Shown here piece after piece: positions 51,657 to 60,315 of a DNA stretch of 64,000 nucleotides. Made by a program: the position numbers and the translations under genes. The DNA comes from Pseudomonas gingeri (GTDB taxonomy: Bacteria; Pseudomonadota; Gammaproteobacteria; Pseudomonadales; Pseudomonadaceae), in the NCBI RefSeq assembly GCF_013386115.1, contig NZ_JACAOR010000013.1:62001-126000 (forward strand). Reading direction: 5' to 3'. The first letter of the stretch is position 1. Each line of letters begins with the position of its first letter. The notes below the pieces were generated by a model. It searched no databases. It had not been told where the DNA came from and saw only the letters and a program-made list of their open reading frames with translations.

Positions 51657-52439
51657 TCAGATCAGGAATTTTATCCCGACACAGAACAATAGCCCGGCAA
51701 ACAACCGCTTGAGCAACAGCGGCGATAACTTGTGCGCCAACTGCACGCCGAAACGGGCGAAAAACATACTGGTCAGGGCGATGCCGAGCAAGGCCGGCAG
51801 ATAGATAAAGCCCAGGCTGTGGGGCGGCAGCAACGGATCGTGCCACCCCAGGATCATGAAGCTCAGGGCACTGGCCACGGCGATCGGCAGGCCACAGGCC
51901 GACGAGGTCGCCACCGCCTGCTGCATCGGCAGGCTGCGCCAGGTCAGGAACGGCACGGTCAACGAACCGCCGCCGATACCGAAAATCGCCGAGGCCCAAC
52001 CGATAAAGCCACCGGCAACGCCCAGCCCGAGCTTGCCGGGAATCCCGCGGCTGCCCCTGGGCTTGAGATCCAGGGCCATCTGCGCGGAAACGATCAGCGC
52101 GAACACACCGATGATCTTCTGCAGGTTCGGCCCGGCAATCGCCTTGGCCGTCAGCGCGCCGAGGCCAGAGCCGAGCAGGATGCCCAGGGTCATCCAGGCG
52201 AAGATCGGCCAACGCACCGCGCCCCGGCGATGATGGCCGCGAATGGTGTTGAACGAGGTGAAGATGATGGTCGCCAGGGAAGTGCCGACCGCCAGGTGCG
52301 TGAGGATCGAGGTATCGAACCCCTGCAAGGTGAAACTGAACACCAGCACCGGCACGATGATGATCCCGCCGCCGACGCCAAACAGCCCGGCCAGCACGCC
52401 TGCGCATGCGCCCAGTACCAGATAGAGCAGAAATTCCAT
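51657..52439 (-). CDS. TauE/SafE family permease
   Basis: The 260-residue product is a small inner-membrane protein with about eight helices. The paired glycine motifs AGLFGVGGGIIIVPVL and ASAIFGIGGGSLTVPFL, one in each half, are diagnostic of the TauE/SafE (DUF81) family. Members have been linked to export of sulfite, sulfoacetate or similar anions, but the substrate here is unknown. It precedes lgt on the same strand by 127 bases. Confidence 0.9.
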   Translation of the reverse strand: MEFLLYLVLGACAGVLAGLFGVGGGIIIVPVLVFSFTLQGFDTSILTHLAVGTSLATIIFTSFNTIRGHHRRGAVRWPIFAWMTLGILLGSGLGALTAKAIAGPNLQKIIGVFALIVSAQMALDLKPRGSRGIPGKLGLGVAGGFIGWASAIFGIGGGSLTVPFLTWRSLPMQQAVATSSACGLPIAVASALSFMILGWHDPLLPPHSLGFIYLPALLGIALTSMFFARFGVQLAHKLSPLLLKRLFAGLLFCVGIKFLI

Positions 52440-52549
52440 GGGTGCCCCCGAAACAAGACCGGCATGGTAACGGAAGCATGCCGCTCGTCTCTACTGGATG
52501 ACGACGGACACCCTGCGTAGAGTGGGCAAAAACACAGAAGGACCACCTG

Positions 52550-53296
52550 ATGTGCCTGATTGTCTTCGCCTGGCGCCCGGGCCATGCCCAGCCGCTGATC
52601 GTCGCGGCCAACCGCGACGAATTCTATGCCCGCCCCAGCCTGCCGCTGGCGCAATGGCCGGAAACACCGCAGGTTCACGCCGGACGCGACCTGGAAGCCG
52701 GCGGCACCTGGCTGGGCGTTGGCGCCGGCCAGCGCTTTGCCGCGCTGACCAATATCCGCAATCCCCATCAGCCGCCGGCCCGGCGCTCCCGGGGCGAACT
52801 GGTGGCTCGGTTCCTCGCGGGGGAAACGTCGATCGACGATTATCTTGCCGATATCTCCGCACGATCACCGGAATATGCCGGTTTTAACCTGCTGCTGGGT
52901 ACGGCTGGAGAGTTGTGGCATTTCAACTCCCATGAGGCTCAGCCGCGCCAACTCGCGGAAGGCATTTACGGCCTGTCCAACGCGGGACTCGATACACCGT
53001 GGCCAAAGTTGCTGAAGGCCAGGGCGGCGCTGGCGCAGACCCTCGACGATCCCCGACCGGAGAACCTGCTCGCCTTGCTGGCCGACCCGCAGACCGCACC
53101 CTTTGCCGAACTGCCGGATACCGGCGTCGGGCTGGCGACGGAGAGCCTGCTGTCGAGTGTGTTTATCGCCAGCCCGAGCTATGGCACGCGAGCCAGTACG
53201 GCACTGATCGTCAATGCCGATGGCACGCGGCAACTGGTCGAGCGCAGTTTCGGGCCCTATGGCGGGCATCTGGGAGAGGTGGAACTAAAGGTCTGA
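52550..53296 (+). CDS. NRDE/TANGO2 family protein
   Basis: The 248-residue product begins MCLIVFAWRPGHAQPLIVAANRDEFYARP, containing the NRDE motif that names the family, and Cys2 could be an N-terminal nucleophile after Met removal. GGTWLGVGAGQRFAALTNIRNP and the C-terminal SSVFIASPSYGTRAST are family blocks. Bacterial members are uncharacterised; animal TANGO2 is linked to secretion and metabolism. It is divergent from the TauE gene. Confidence 0.88.
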   Translation: MCLIVFAWRPGHAQPLIVAANRDEFYARPSLPLAQWPETPQVHAGRDLEAGGTWLGVGAGQRFAALTNIRNPHQPPARRSRGELVARFLAGETSIDDYLADISARSPEYAGFNLLLGTAGELWHFNSHEAQPRQLAEGIYGLSNAGLDTPWPKLLKARAALAQTLDDPRPENLLALLADPQTAPFAELPDTGVGLATESLLSSVFIASPSYGTRASTALIVNADGTRQLVERSFGPYGGHLGEVELKV

Positions 53297-53316
53297 AACA
53301 CATCACGGGACTGACT

Positions 53317-53427
53317 GATCGTGCCCACGCTCTGCGTGGGTATGCAGCCCATGAAGCTCCGCGTCAGCTTCAAGAGCGGACGCAGAGCGTCCAGCGCGGC
53401 ATTCCCACGCGGAGCGTGGGAACGATC
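53317..53427. repeat. 111-bp imperfect palindrome with three internal stems
   Basis: The outer arms are GATCGTGCCCACGCT and AGCGTGGGAACGATC. Inside are CCCACGC-GCGTGGG, GGACGC-GCGTCC and CCCACGC-GCGTGGG stems. It resembles a second class of dispersed intergenic element in Pseudomonas, different from REP, and lies between convergent genes. Confidence 0.65.
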
Positions 53428-53452
53428 ATGTATGAAAAGTCTGACGCTTCCC

Positions 53453-53537
53453 TGTAGGAGCCGGCTTGCTGGCGATTGCGGCCGGGTCGGCGATACAAGG
53501 CTTGCAGGCCTCATCGCCGGCAAGCCGGCTCCTGCAA
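53453..53537. repeat. REP-like inverted pair of the GCCGGCTTGC type
   Basis: GTAGGAGCCGGCTTGCTGGC and its diverged reverse complement flank about 45 bases, just before the ptsP stop. Confidence 0.7.
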
Positions 53538-53552
53538 AGGACGCAGGGTCAG

Positions 53553-55826
53553 TCAGTGCTTGACCACCGGATTGGCCATCCGCGCGAGGCCGAGGTTTTT
53601 CAGTGCCAACTGCAAGGTACTGTGGATAACTTGCGGGTTGTCGATGGTCATCACCTGGGCCAGCAGTTCCTGGGACTTGCTCAGGCTGATCTGGCGCAGC
53701 ATCCACTTCACTTTCGGCAAGTTGGTGGCGTTCATCGACAGGCTGTCGAAGCCCATCGCCATCAGCAGCACCGCTGCCGCCGGATCACCAGCCATTTCGC
53801 CGCAGATGCTCACCGGCTTGCCTTCGGCGTGGGCATCACGCACCACGTTCTGCAAGGCCTGCAGCACCGCCGGGTGCATGTAGTCGTACAGGTCGGCAAC
53901 CCGCGGGTTGTTACGGTCAACGGCAAGCAGGTACTGGGTCAGGTCGTTGGAGCCGACCGAGAGGAAATCCACTTGCCGGGCCAGCTCGCGGGTCTGGTAC
54001 ACCGCTGCCGGAATCTCGACCATCACCCCCACCGGCGGCATCGGCACATCGGTGCCTTCGTCGCGGACTTCGCCCCAGGCGCGGTGGATCAGGTGCAGGG
54101 CCTCTTCCACTTCATGAGTGCCGGAGATCATCGGCAGCAGGATCCGCAGGTTGTTCAGGCCTTCGCTGGCCTTGAGCATCGCCCGGGTCTGCACCAGGAA
54201 GATTTCCGGGTGGTCGAGGGTTACGCGGATACCCCGCCAGCCGAGGAACGGGTTGTCCTCGACGATCGGGAAGTACGACAGCGACTTGTCGCCACCGATG
54301 TCCAGGCTGCGCATGGTCACCGGTTGCGGGTGGAACGCCGAGAGCTGTTCGCGATAGATCGCCAACTGCTCCTTCTCGCTCGGGAAGCGCTGGTTGATCA
54401 TGAACGGCACTTCGGTGCGATACAGCCCGACACCTTCGGCGCCACGCTGTTGCGCACGGGCCACATCCGCCAGGAGGCCGGTGTTGACCCACAAGGGCAT
54501 GCGGTGACCGTCGAGGGTCACGCAAGGCAGCTCGCGCAGGGCATCGAGCCCCTGGGACAGCTGGCGTTCCTCTTCGACGACACTGGCGTATTGCTTGCGC
54601 AGCAGCTCGCTCGGGTTGGTAAACACCTCGCCACGGGCGCCGTCGACGATCATTTCGATCCCGTCGACCTTGGAATACGGCAGGTCCACCAGGCCCATCA
54701 CCGTCGGGATGCCCATGGCCCGGGCCAGGATAGCGACGTGGGAGTTACCGGAACCGAGGACCGACACCAGGCCCTTGAGCTTGCCTTCCGGCACCTCGCC
54801 GAGCATGGCCGCCGTCAGCTCCTCGCTGACCATGATGGTGTTGTCCGGGTAGACCATTGCCTGCTGGCGTTCCGACTGCAGGTAGGCCAGCAGCCGGCGC
54901 CCCAGGTCCTTGACGTCCGAGGCCCGCTCGCGCAGGTAGGCGTCGTCCATCAGCTCGAAGCGATTGACGTGGTCGGTGACCACCTGGCGCAGCGCGCCCT
55001 GGGCCCACTGGCCGGTCTTGATGATATTGGTGACTTCACTGCCCAAGGACGCATCGTCGAGCATCATCAGGTAGACGTCGAACAAGGCGCGCTCTTCCGG
55101 GCGCAACTGGGTGGCGAGCTTGGCCGACAGGGTGCGCATGTCGCTGCGCACGCCTTCGATGGCGGTCTTGAACAGCGCCAGTTCGGCATCGATATCGCTG
55201 ACCGCCTTGTCCGGCACCACATCCAGGTCCGCCGGCGGCAGCATGACCACCGCCGTACCCACCGCGGCACCGGGCGACCCCGGCACACCGATGAACTTGG
55301 CTTCCTGGATGCCCTTGCCTTCACGCCCCAGGCCGCGGATCGAACCGGTGGCCTCGGCATGGGCGATAACGCCGGCGAGCTGGGCGCTCATGGTCACCAG
55401 GAAGGCTTCTTCGCCCTCGTCGAACTGGCGACGCTCCTTCTGCTGGATGACCAGTACGCCGACGACGCGGCGGTGGTGAATGATCGGCGCGCCGAGGAAG
55501 GAGGCGTAGCGCTCCTCACCGGTTTCGGCGAAGTAACGGTAGCGCGGGTGGTCAGCGGCGTTTTCCAGGTTGAGGGGCTCTTCGCGCGTCCCCACCAGAC
55601 CGACCAGGCCTTCGTTCGGCGCCATGCTGACCTTGCCGATCGAGCGCTTGTTCAAGCCCTCGGTGGCCATCAGCACAAAGCGGTTGGTCTCGGGGTCCAG
55701 CAGATAGACCGAGCAGACCTGGCTGCCCATGGCCTCTTTGACGCGCAATACAATAATCCCCAACGCCGCCTTGAGATCCTTGGCGGCGTTAACTTCCTGG
55801 ACGATCTTGCGCAGCGTATTGAGCAT
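53553..55826 (-). CDS. ptsP: Nitrogen PTS enzyme I (EI-Ntr, GAF-containing PEP phosphotransferase)
   Basis: The 757-residue product starts the PEP to NPr to EIIA-Ntr phosphorelay that senses nitrogen and controls potassium, polymer storage and virulence traits. Residues 1-160 are a GAF domain (VCSVYLLDPETNRFVLMATEGL). A PTS enzyme I domain follows, with the phospho-His in VLGSGNSHVAILARAMGIPTV. The PEP-binding TIM barrel ends the protein, with RSLDIGGDKSLSYF, FLSVGSNDLTQYLLAVDRNN and SICGEMAGDP. It is 20 bases downstream of rppH, as in many gammaproteobacteria. Confidence 0.96.
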   Translation of the reverse strand: MLNTLRKIVQEVNAAKDLKAALGIIVLRVKEAMGSQVCSVYLLDPETNRFVLMATEGLNKRSIGKVSMAPNEGLVGLVGTREEPLNLENAADHPRYRYFAETGEERYASFLGAPIIHHRRVVGVLVIQQKERRQFDEGEEAFLVTMSAQLAGVIAHAEATGSIRGLGREGKGIQEAKFIGVPGSPGAAVGTAVVMLPPADLDVVPDKAVSDIDAELALFKTAIEGVRSDMRTLSAKLATQLRPEERALFDVYLMMLDDASLGSEVTNIIKTGQWAQGALRQVVTDHVNRFELMDDAYLRERASDVKDLGRRLLAYLQSERQQAMVYPDNTIMVSEELTAAMLGEVPEGKLKGLVSVLGSGNSHVAILARAMGIPTVMGLVDLPYSKVDGIEMIVDGARGEVFTNPSELLRKQYASVVEEERQLSQGLDALRELPCVTLDGHRMPLWVNTGLLADVARAQQRGAEGVGLYRTEVPFMINQRFPSEKEQLAIYREQLSAFHPQPVTMRSLDIGGDKSLSYFPIVEDNPFLGWRGIRVTLDHPEIFLVQTRAMLKASEGLNNLRILLPMISGTHEVEEALHLIHRAWGEVRDEGTDVPMPPVGVMVEIPAAVYQTRELARQVDFLSVGSNDLTQYLLAVDRNNPRVADLYDYMHPAVLQALQNVVRDAHAEGKPVSICGEMAGDPAAAVLLMAMGFDSLSMNATNLPKVKWMLRQISLSKSQELLAQVMTIDNPQVIHSTLQLALKNLGLARMANPVVKH

Positions 55827-55847
55827 GGCTCGGGGTCGAACTCCGTG

Positions 55848-56327
55848 TCAGTCGCGCGCTAAAAGGCGCGGGGCAAGCTCTTTGAGCGCGCGACGATAAA
55901 CCTCGCGCTTGAATGTCACCACCTGGCCCAACGGGTACCAATAGCTGACCCAGCGCCAGCCATCGAACTCCGGTTTACCGGTCAAATCCATCCGCACCCG
56001 CTGCTCGTTGGAGAGCAGGCGCAGGAGAAACCATTTCTGTTTCTGGCCGATGCACAGCGGTTGGCTGTGGGTACGCACCAGGCGTTGCGGCAAACGATAG
56101 CGCAACCAGCCCCGGGTACAGGCCAGAATTTGCACATCCTCGCGTTCCAGGCCGACTTCTTCGTTCAATTCGCGATACAAAGCCTCTTCAGGCGTTTCGT
56201 CCGGATTGATTCCGCCTTGCGGAAACTGCCATGCATCTTGATTGATCCGGCGTGCCCACAGGACCTGACCAGCATCATTCGTCAGAATTATCCCGACATT
56301 AGGACGGAAACCATCGGGGTCGATCAC
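55848..56327 (-). CDS. rppH: RNA pyrophosphohydrolase
   Basis: The 159-residue product removes pyrophosphate from the 5' end of mRNA, starting decay. The Nudix box is [23 protein letters not shown]. The start is GTG 56327: it gives the universal RppH N-terminus [15 protein letters not shown] and has GAGGTGG 6 bases upstream, whereas the longer ATG frame adds 20 unconserved residues. It is cotranscribed with ptsP. Confidence 0.95.
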   Translation of the reverse strand: MIDPDGFRPNVGIILTNDAGQVLWARRINQDAWQFPQGGINPDETPEEALYRELNEEVGLEREDVQILACTRGWLRYRLPQRLVRTHSQPLCIGQKQKWFLLRLLSNEQRVRMDLTGKPEFDGWRWVSYWYPLGQVVTFKREVYRRALKELAPRLLARD

Positions 56328-56470
56328 GGCAACCACCTCGCAAACGCATGTCGTCGCATTGTTCCACAAAGGTTGTGAAAGCAGCAACGAGCCTTCCTAC
56401 CTTATGTGCACTCTTGTGAAAAGACCGTATTCTGGAGACCTTTTTACAGGCTTTTCAGCGAGTAACCGCA

Positions 56471-57127
56471 ATGCGTCTGGCTTTATTCGACTTGGACAAC
56501 ACACTTTTGGGCGGCGACAGCGACCACGCCTGGGGCGATTACCTGTGCGAACGGGGAATTCTCGATCCGGTGGCCTACAAGGCGCGCAACGACGAGTTCT
56601 ACCAGGATTACCTGGCCGGCAGGCTGGACAACGCCGAGTACCTGAACTTCTGCCTGGAAATCCTCGGCCGCACCGAGATGGCCCAGCTGGACGAGTGGCA
56701 CCGCGACTACATGCGCGACTGCATCGAACCCATCGTCCTGCCCAAGGCACTGGAACTGCTGGCACGCCATCGCGATGCCGGCGACAAGCTGGTCATTATC
56801 ACCGCGACCAACCGTTTCGTGACCGGGCCGATTGCCGCACGCCTGGCGGTCGAGACCCTGATCGCCACCGAGTGCGAGATGCTCGACGGTCGCTACACCG
56901 GCCGCAGCACCGACGTGCCGTGCTTCCGCGAAGGCAAGGTGACGCGCCTGAACCGCTGGCTGGAAGAGACCGGGCACAGCCTGGAGGACAGCTACTTCTA
57001 TAGCGACTCGATGAATGACCTGCCGCTGCTGGAGCAGGTGAGCCATCCGGTGGCGGTGGATCCCGATCCGAACCTGCGGGCCGAGGCCGAGAAGCGCGGC
57101 TGGCCGGTGATCAGCCTGCGCGGCTGA
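56471..57127 (+). CDS. HAD-IB family phosphatase (candidate histidinol-phosphatase)
   Basis: The 218-residue product is a SerB-like HAD phosphatase: motif [17 protein letters not shown] (Asp7, Asp9), motif [11 protein letters not shown], a conserved Lys in REGKVTRL, and motif [13 protein letters not shown]. The C1-type helical cap lies between motifs I and II. The P. aeruginosa gene in the same place (between rppH and ilvA) has been reported to be the histidinol-phosphate phosphatase missing from its his genes; I transfer this by position and family only. Phosphoserine phosphatase-like activity is the main alternative. It is divergent from rppH. Confidence 0.85.
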   Translation: MRLALFDLDNTLLGGDSDHAWGDYLCERGILDPVAYKARNDEFYQDYLAGRLDNAEYLNFCLEILGRTEMAQLDEWHRDYMRDCIEPIVLPKALELLARHRDAGDKLVIITATNRFVTGPIAARLAVETLIATECEMLDGRYTGRSTDVPCFREGKVTRLNRWLEETGHSLEDSYFYSDSMNDLPLLEQVSHPVAVDPDPNLRAEAEKRGWPVISLRG

Positions 57128-57134
57128 TATTGCT

Positions 57135-57421
57135 TTCGCGGGCAAGCCCGCTCCCACGGGTTCTGCGCACTGCATAACGATTGCGCGCAGCCCGAGTCCG
57201 ATGTGGGAGCGGGCTTGCCCGCGAATGAGGCCAGCAAGGCCCGCTCCGCCCTCAAGGACGCCTTCGCTGGCAAGCCAGCTCCCACAAGTTCTGCGCACTG
57301 CATAACGATTGCGCACGGCACGAGTCCGATGTGGGAGCGGGCTTGCCCGCGAATGAGGCCAGCAAGGCCCGCGTCGCCCTCAAGAACGCCTTCGCTGGCA
57401 AGCCAGCTCCCACAAGCAGCC
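57135..57421. repeat. Tandem array of 128-bp units built from REP pairs
   Basis: The unit starting with TTCGCGGGCAAGCCCGCTCC at 57135 recurs at 57263 and again, truncated, at 57391, a period of exactly 128 bases. Each unit has two inverted REPs, the shared linker TTCTGCGCACTGCATAACGA, and GAATGAGGCCAGCAAGGCCC. This fills the 313-base gap between the convergent HAD and DUF2269 genes; nothing else is seen there. Confidence 0.9.
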
Positions 57422-57440
57422 AGCTCCCACAGGTCCCGCG

Positions 57441-57869
57441 TCAGACGGGCTTGGCGCCCATCAGGGCGGCGATCGCGACAAAACACAGGGCACCGAAGAT
57501 CGCCAGCGCCAGGGTGAATTTCGCATTGCCGGAAACATCACCCCGACGCAGGCGGTTGAGCCGCACCACCAGCCACGCCCAGGCCAGGCAACCGACGGTG
57601 TAGAGCACGCTGGAGCCCAGCAGCCAGGTCTGGCCCAGGGGGAAACCGCCCAGGTGCACCAGCCACCAGCCGCTGACCGGCTGTACCACCAGGCACAGCG
57701 CCATCAGCCACCAGGCCAGGGCCCAGGGCATTTTCAACAGCCGGCCCGGGATCGTCGCATCCCCGCGCCGACGCCCGCGCCAGAACCAGATGGCCACGGC
57801 CAGGGCACTGCCCAACAGCAACACCGTGACCACACTGTGAAGCACTTTCAGGGCCGTGAAGGTTTCCAT
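57441..57869 (-). CDS. DUF2269 family membrane protein
   Basis: The 142-residue product has four membrane helices (about residues 8-28, 48-68, 78-100, 118-138). The first helix pattern METFTALKVLHSVVTVLLLGSA with His11, and WWLVHLGGFPLGQ, fit DUF2269 membrane proteins, which are of unknown function. It lies downstream of ilvA on the same strand with 52 bases between. Confidence 0.8.
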   Translation of the reverse strand: METFTALKVLHSVVTVLLLGSALAVAIWFWRGRRRGDATIPGRLLKMPWALAWWLMALCLVVQPVSGWWLVHLGGFPLGQTWLLGSSVLYTVGCLAWAWLVVRLNRLRRGDVSGNAKFTLALAIFGALCFVAIAALMGAKPV

Positions 57870-57921
57870 TTCGTCTTTTCCTTAAGCGTTGCCCATCAGC
57901 GTAGCAGCCATCCGTCGGGTT

Positions 57922-59436
57922 TCAGCCGAGAAACAGCTGGTAGGCCGGGTTATCACTTTCGTCCCAGTACGGGTAGCCGATTTCCGCCAGCGCAGCCGGC
58001 ACCAGGTGGCGTTCTTCGGCCGGCACCTGCAAGCCGGCGACCACCCGCCCATCGGCGGCGCCGTGGTTGCGGTAGTGGAACATCGAGATGTTCCAGCGCC
58101 CGCCGAGCTTGTTGAGGAAGTTGAACAGCGCGCCCGGACGCTCGGGGAACTCGAAACGCAGGACGATTTCATCGCTGACCCGCGCCGCATGACCGCCGAC
58201 CATATGGCGGATATGCAGCTTCGCCAGCTCGTTGTCGGTCAGGTCGAGGACCGGGAAGCCCTGCCCGGTCAGGCTCTCGATCAGGGTGCTGCGTGGATCG
58301 TTGTCCGGATGGGTCTGCACGCCGACAAAGATATGCGCTTCGCGACCGGTGTGGTAACGGTAGTTGAATTCGGTGATCTGCCGCTTGCCGATGGCCTCGC
58401 AGAAAGCCTTGAAGCTGCCCGGCTGTTCGGGGATGGTCACGGCGATGATCGCTTCACGCCCCTCGCCCAGCTCGGCGCGCTCGGCGACATGGCGCAGGCG
58501 ATCGAAGTTGACGTTGGCCCCGGAGTCGATGGCGACCAGGGTCTGTCCGCTGACCTTGCGCAGTTCGACGTACTTCTTGATCCCGGCCACGCCCAGGGCG
58601 CCGGCCGGCTCGGTGATCGAGCGGGTGTCGTCGTAGATGTCCTTGATCGCCGCGCAGATTTCGTCGGTGCTGACGGTGATCACCTCGTCGACGTAGTCCT
58701 TGCAGATATCGAAGGTGTGCTGGCCGATCTGGGCCACCGCCACGCCATCGGCGAAAATCCCTACAGTAGGGAGGACCACCCGCTCACCGGCGGCCATGGC
58801 CTGCTGCAGGCAGTTGGAGTCGTCCGGCTCGACACCGATCACCTTGATCTCCGGGCGCAGGTACTTCACATAGGCCGCGATGCCGGCAATCAGGCCGCCG
58901 CCGCCGACCGGAACGAAGATCGCGTCCAGCGGACCCGGATGCTGGCGCAGGATTTCCATCGCCACGGTTCCCTGCCCGGCAATGGTGTGCGGATCATCGT
59001 AAGGGTGGATGTAGACGTAGCCCTTTTCCTCGACCAGTTTCAGCGAATAGGCCAGCGCTTCCGGAAAGGAGTCACCGTGCAGCACCACCTTGCCGCCACG
59101 GGAACGCACGCCTTCGACCTTGATTTCCGGGGTGGTCTTGGGCATCACGATCGTTGCCTTGACCCCCAGCACCTTGGCCGCCAGGGCCAGGCCCTGGGCA
59201 TGGTTGCCGGCCGATGCGGTGACCACGCCGCGCGCACGCTCTTCATCGCTGAGCTGGGTCAGCTTGTTGTAGGCACCGCGAATCTTGAAGGAGAACACCG
59301 GCTGCAGGTCTTCACGCTTGAGCCAGACCTGGTTGCCCAGTCGCTCGGAAAGCTGGCGGGCGGTCTGCAACGGGGTTTCCACGGCGACATCGTAAACGCG
59401 CGAGGTGAGGATCTTCTTGACGTACTGTTCGAGCAT
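57922..59436 (-). CDS. ilvA: Biosynthetic L-threonine dehydratase
   Basis: The 504-residue product deaminates threonine to 2-oxobutanoate, the first step to isoleucine. The PLP-binding Lys is in VFSFKIRGAYNKL, the phosphate loop is VPVGGGGLIAGIAA, and two ACT-like regulatory domains follow from about residue 325 (REAIIAVTIPEQPGSFKAFC and EIVLRFEFPERPGALFNFL). The two C-terminal domains mark the isoleucine-inhibited biosynthetic form rather than the short catabolic one. It is divergent from rpiA. Confidence 0.96.
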   Translation of the reverse strand: MLEQYVKKILTSRVYDVAVETPLQTARQLSERLGNQVWLKREDLQPVFSFKIRGAYNKLTQLSDEERARGVVTASAGNHAQGLALAAKVLGVKATIVMPKTTPEIKVEGVRSRGGKVVLHGDSFPEALAYSLKLVEEKGYVYIHPYDDPHTIAGQGTVAMEILRQHPGPLDAIFVPVGGGGLIAGIAAYVKYLRPEIKVIGVEPDDSNCLQQAMAAGERVVLPTVGIFADGVAVAQIGQHTFDICKDYVDEVITVSTDEICAAIKDIYDDTRSITEPAGALGVAGIKKYVELRKVSGQTLVAIDSGANVNFDRLRHVAERAELGEGREAIIAVTIPEQPGSFKAFCEAIGKRQITEFNYRYHTGREAHIFVGVQTHPDNDPRSTLIESLTGQGFPVLDLTDNELAKLHIRHMVGGHAARVSDEIVLRFEFPERPGALFNFLNKLGGRWNISMFHYRNHGAADGRVVAGLQVPAEERHLVPAALAEIGYPYWDESDNPAYQLFLG

Positions 59437-59547
59437 CGGAAAGCATCGCTGGCGGGTTGGGCAGGGACCGACGAGTCTAACCCAGCGCTTGCGACAACGA
59501 CCACAGGGATCCTGCGGTTTTGATCGCCCCTTTGCAGGGCCCGCGCT

Positions 59548-59553
59548 TATAAT
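59548..59553 (+). promoter_or_regulatory. Candidate -10 box of rpiA
   Basis: A perfect TATAAT, 41 bases before the rpiA start, without a good -35 at standard spacing. Confidence 0.4.
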
Positions 59554-59594
59554 GCCGGCCTTTCGCCTACCCCCTGCCCGCTTCCGGAGCCCGC

Positions 59595-60266
59595 ATGACC
59601 CAGGATCAACTCAAACAGGCCGTGGCCCAAGCCGCCGTCGACTTCATCCTTCCCAAGCTCGATGACAAAAGCATCGTCGGCGTGGGCACCGGCTCCACCG
59701 CCAACTGCTTTATCGACGCACTGGCGCAACACAAGGGCGCCTTCGACGGCGCGGTCGCCAGCTCCGAAGCCACTGCCGCGCGCCTCAAGGGCCACGGGAT
59801 TCCGGTGTACGAGCTCAATACCGTCAGCGACCTGGAGTTCTACGTCGACGGCGCCGATGAAAGCGACGCGCATCTGAACCTGATCAAGGGCGGCGGTGCG
59901 GCACTGACCCGCGAGAAGATCGTCGCGGCCGTGGCCAAGACCTTTATCTGCATCGCCGACGGCAGCAAGCTGGTACCGGTCCTCGGCGCCTTCCCGCTGC
60001 CGGTGGAAGTGATTCCGATGGCCCGCAGCCACGTGGCCCGCCAACTGGTGAAGCTGGGCGGCGACCCGGTATACCGCGAAGGCGTGCTGACGGACAACGG
60101 CAACATCATTCTCGATGTGCACAACCTGCAGATCACCAACCCGGTGGAGCTGGAAGCGCAGATCAATGCGATTGTCGGCGTGGTCACCAACGGCCTGTTC
60201 GCCGCGCGTCCCGCGGACCTGCTGCTGCTGGGCACCAGCGAAGGCGTGAAGACCCTCAAGGCCTGA
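59595..60266 (+). CDS. rpiA: Ribose-5-phosphate isomerase A
   Basis: The 223-residue product interconverts ribose 5-phosphate and ribulose 5-phosphate. [15 protein letters not shown] binds the phosphate, [27 protein letters not shown] carries the active-site Asp and Lys, and [14 protein letters not shown] is a family block. The length equals the E. coli enzyme. It converges on the gene at 60316 across a perfect palindrome. Confidence 0.97.
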   Translation: MTQDQLKQAVAQAAVDFILPKLDDKSIVGVGTGSTANCFIDALAQHKGAFDGAVASSEATAARLKGHGIPVYELNTVSDLEFYVDGADESDAHLNLIKGGGAALTREKIVAAVAKTFICIADGSKLVPVLGAFPLPVEVIPMARSHVARQLVKLGGDPVYREGVLTDNGNIILDVHNLQITNPVELEAQINAIVGVVTNGLFAARPADLLLLGTSEGVKTLKA

Positions 60267-60273
60267 AACGCGT

Positions 60274-60307
60274 CACCCTTGCGGGAGCCGGCTCCCGCAA
60301 GGGTGAT
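60274..60307. terminator. Perfect 34-bp palindrome between convergent genes
   Basis: The sequence TCACCCTTGCGGGAGCC and its exact reverse complement abut without a loop, 7 bases after the rpiA stop and 9 bases before the end of the converging gene. It probably forms a hairpin in both transcripts; no T run follows. Confidence 0.7.
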
Positions 60308-60315
60308 ATCAGGGT

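Noticed and set aside
53466-55862. Long open frame (798 codons) antisense to ptsP
   Set aside because: It lies fully opposite a clear EI-Ntr gene, starts within a REP element and shows no domain.
57135-57421. Possible CRISPR array
   Set aside because: The period is 128 bases with only 2.3 units and REP-derived palindromes; there are no short direct repeats with variable spacers and no cas genes.
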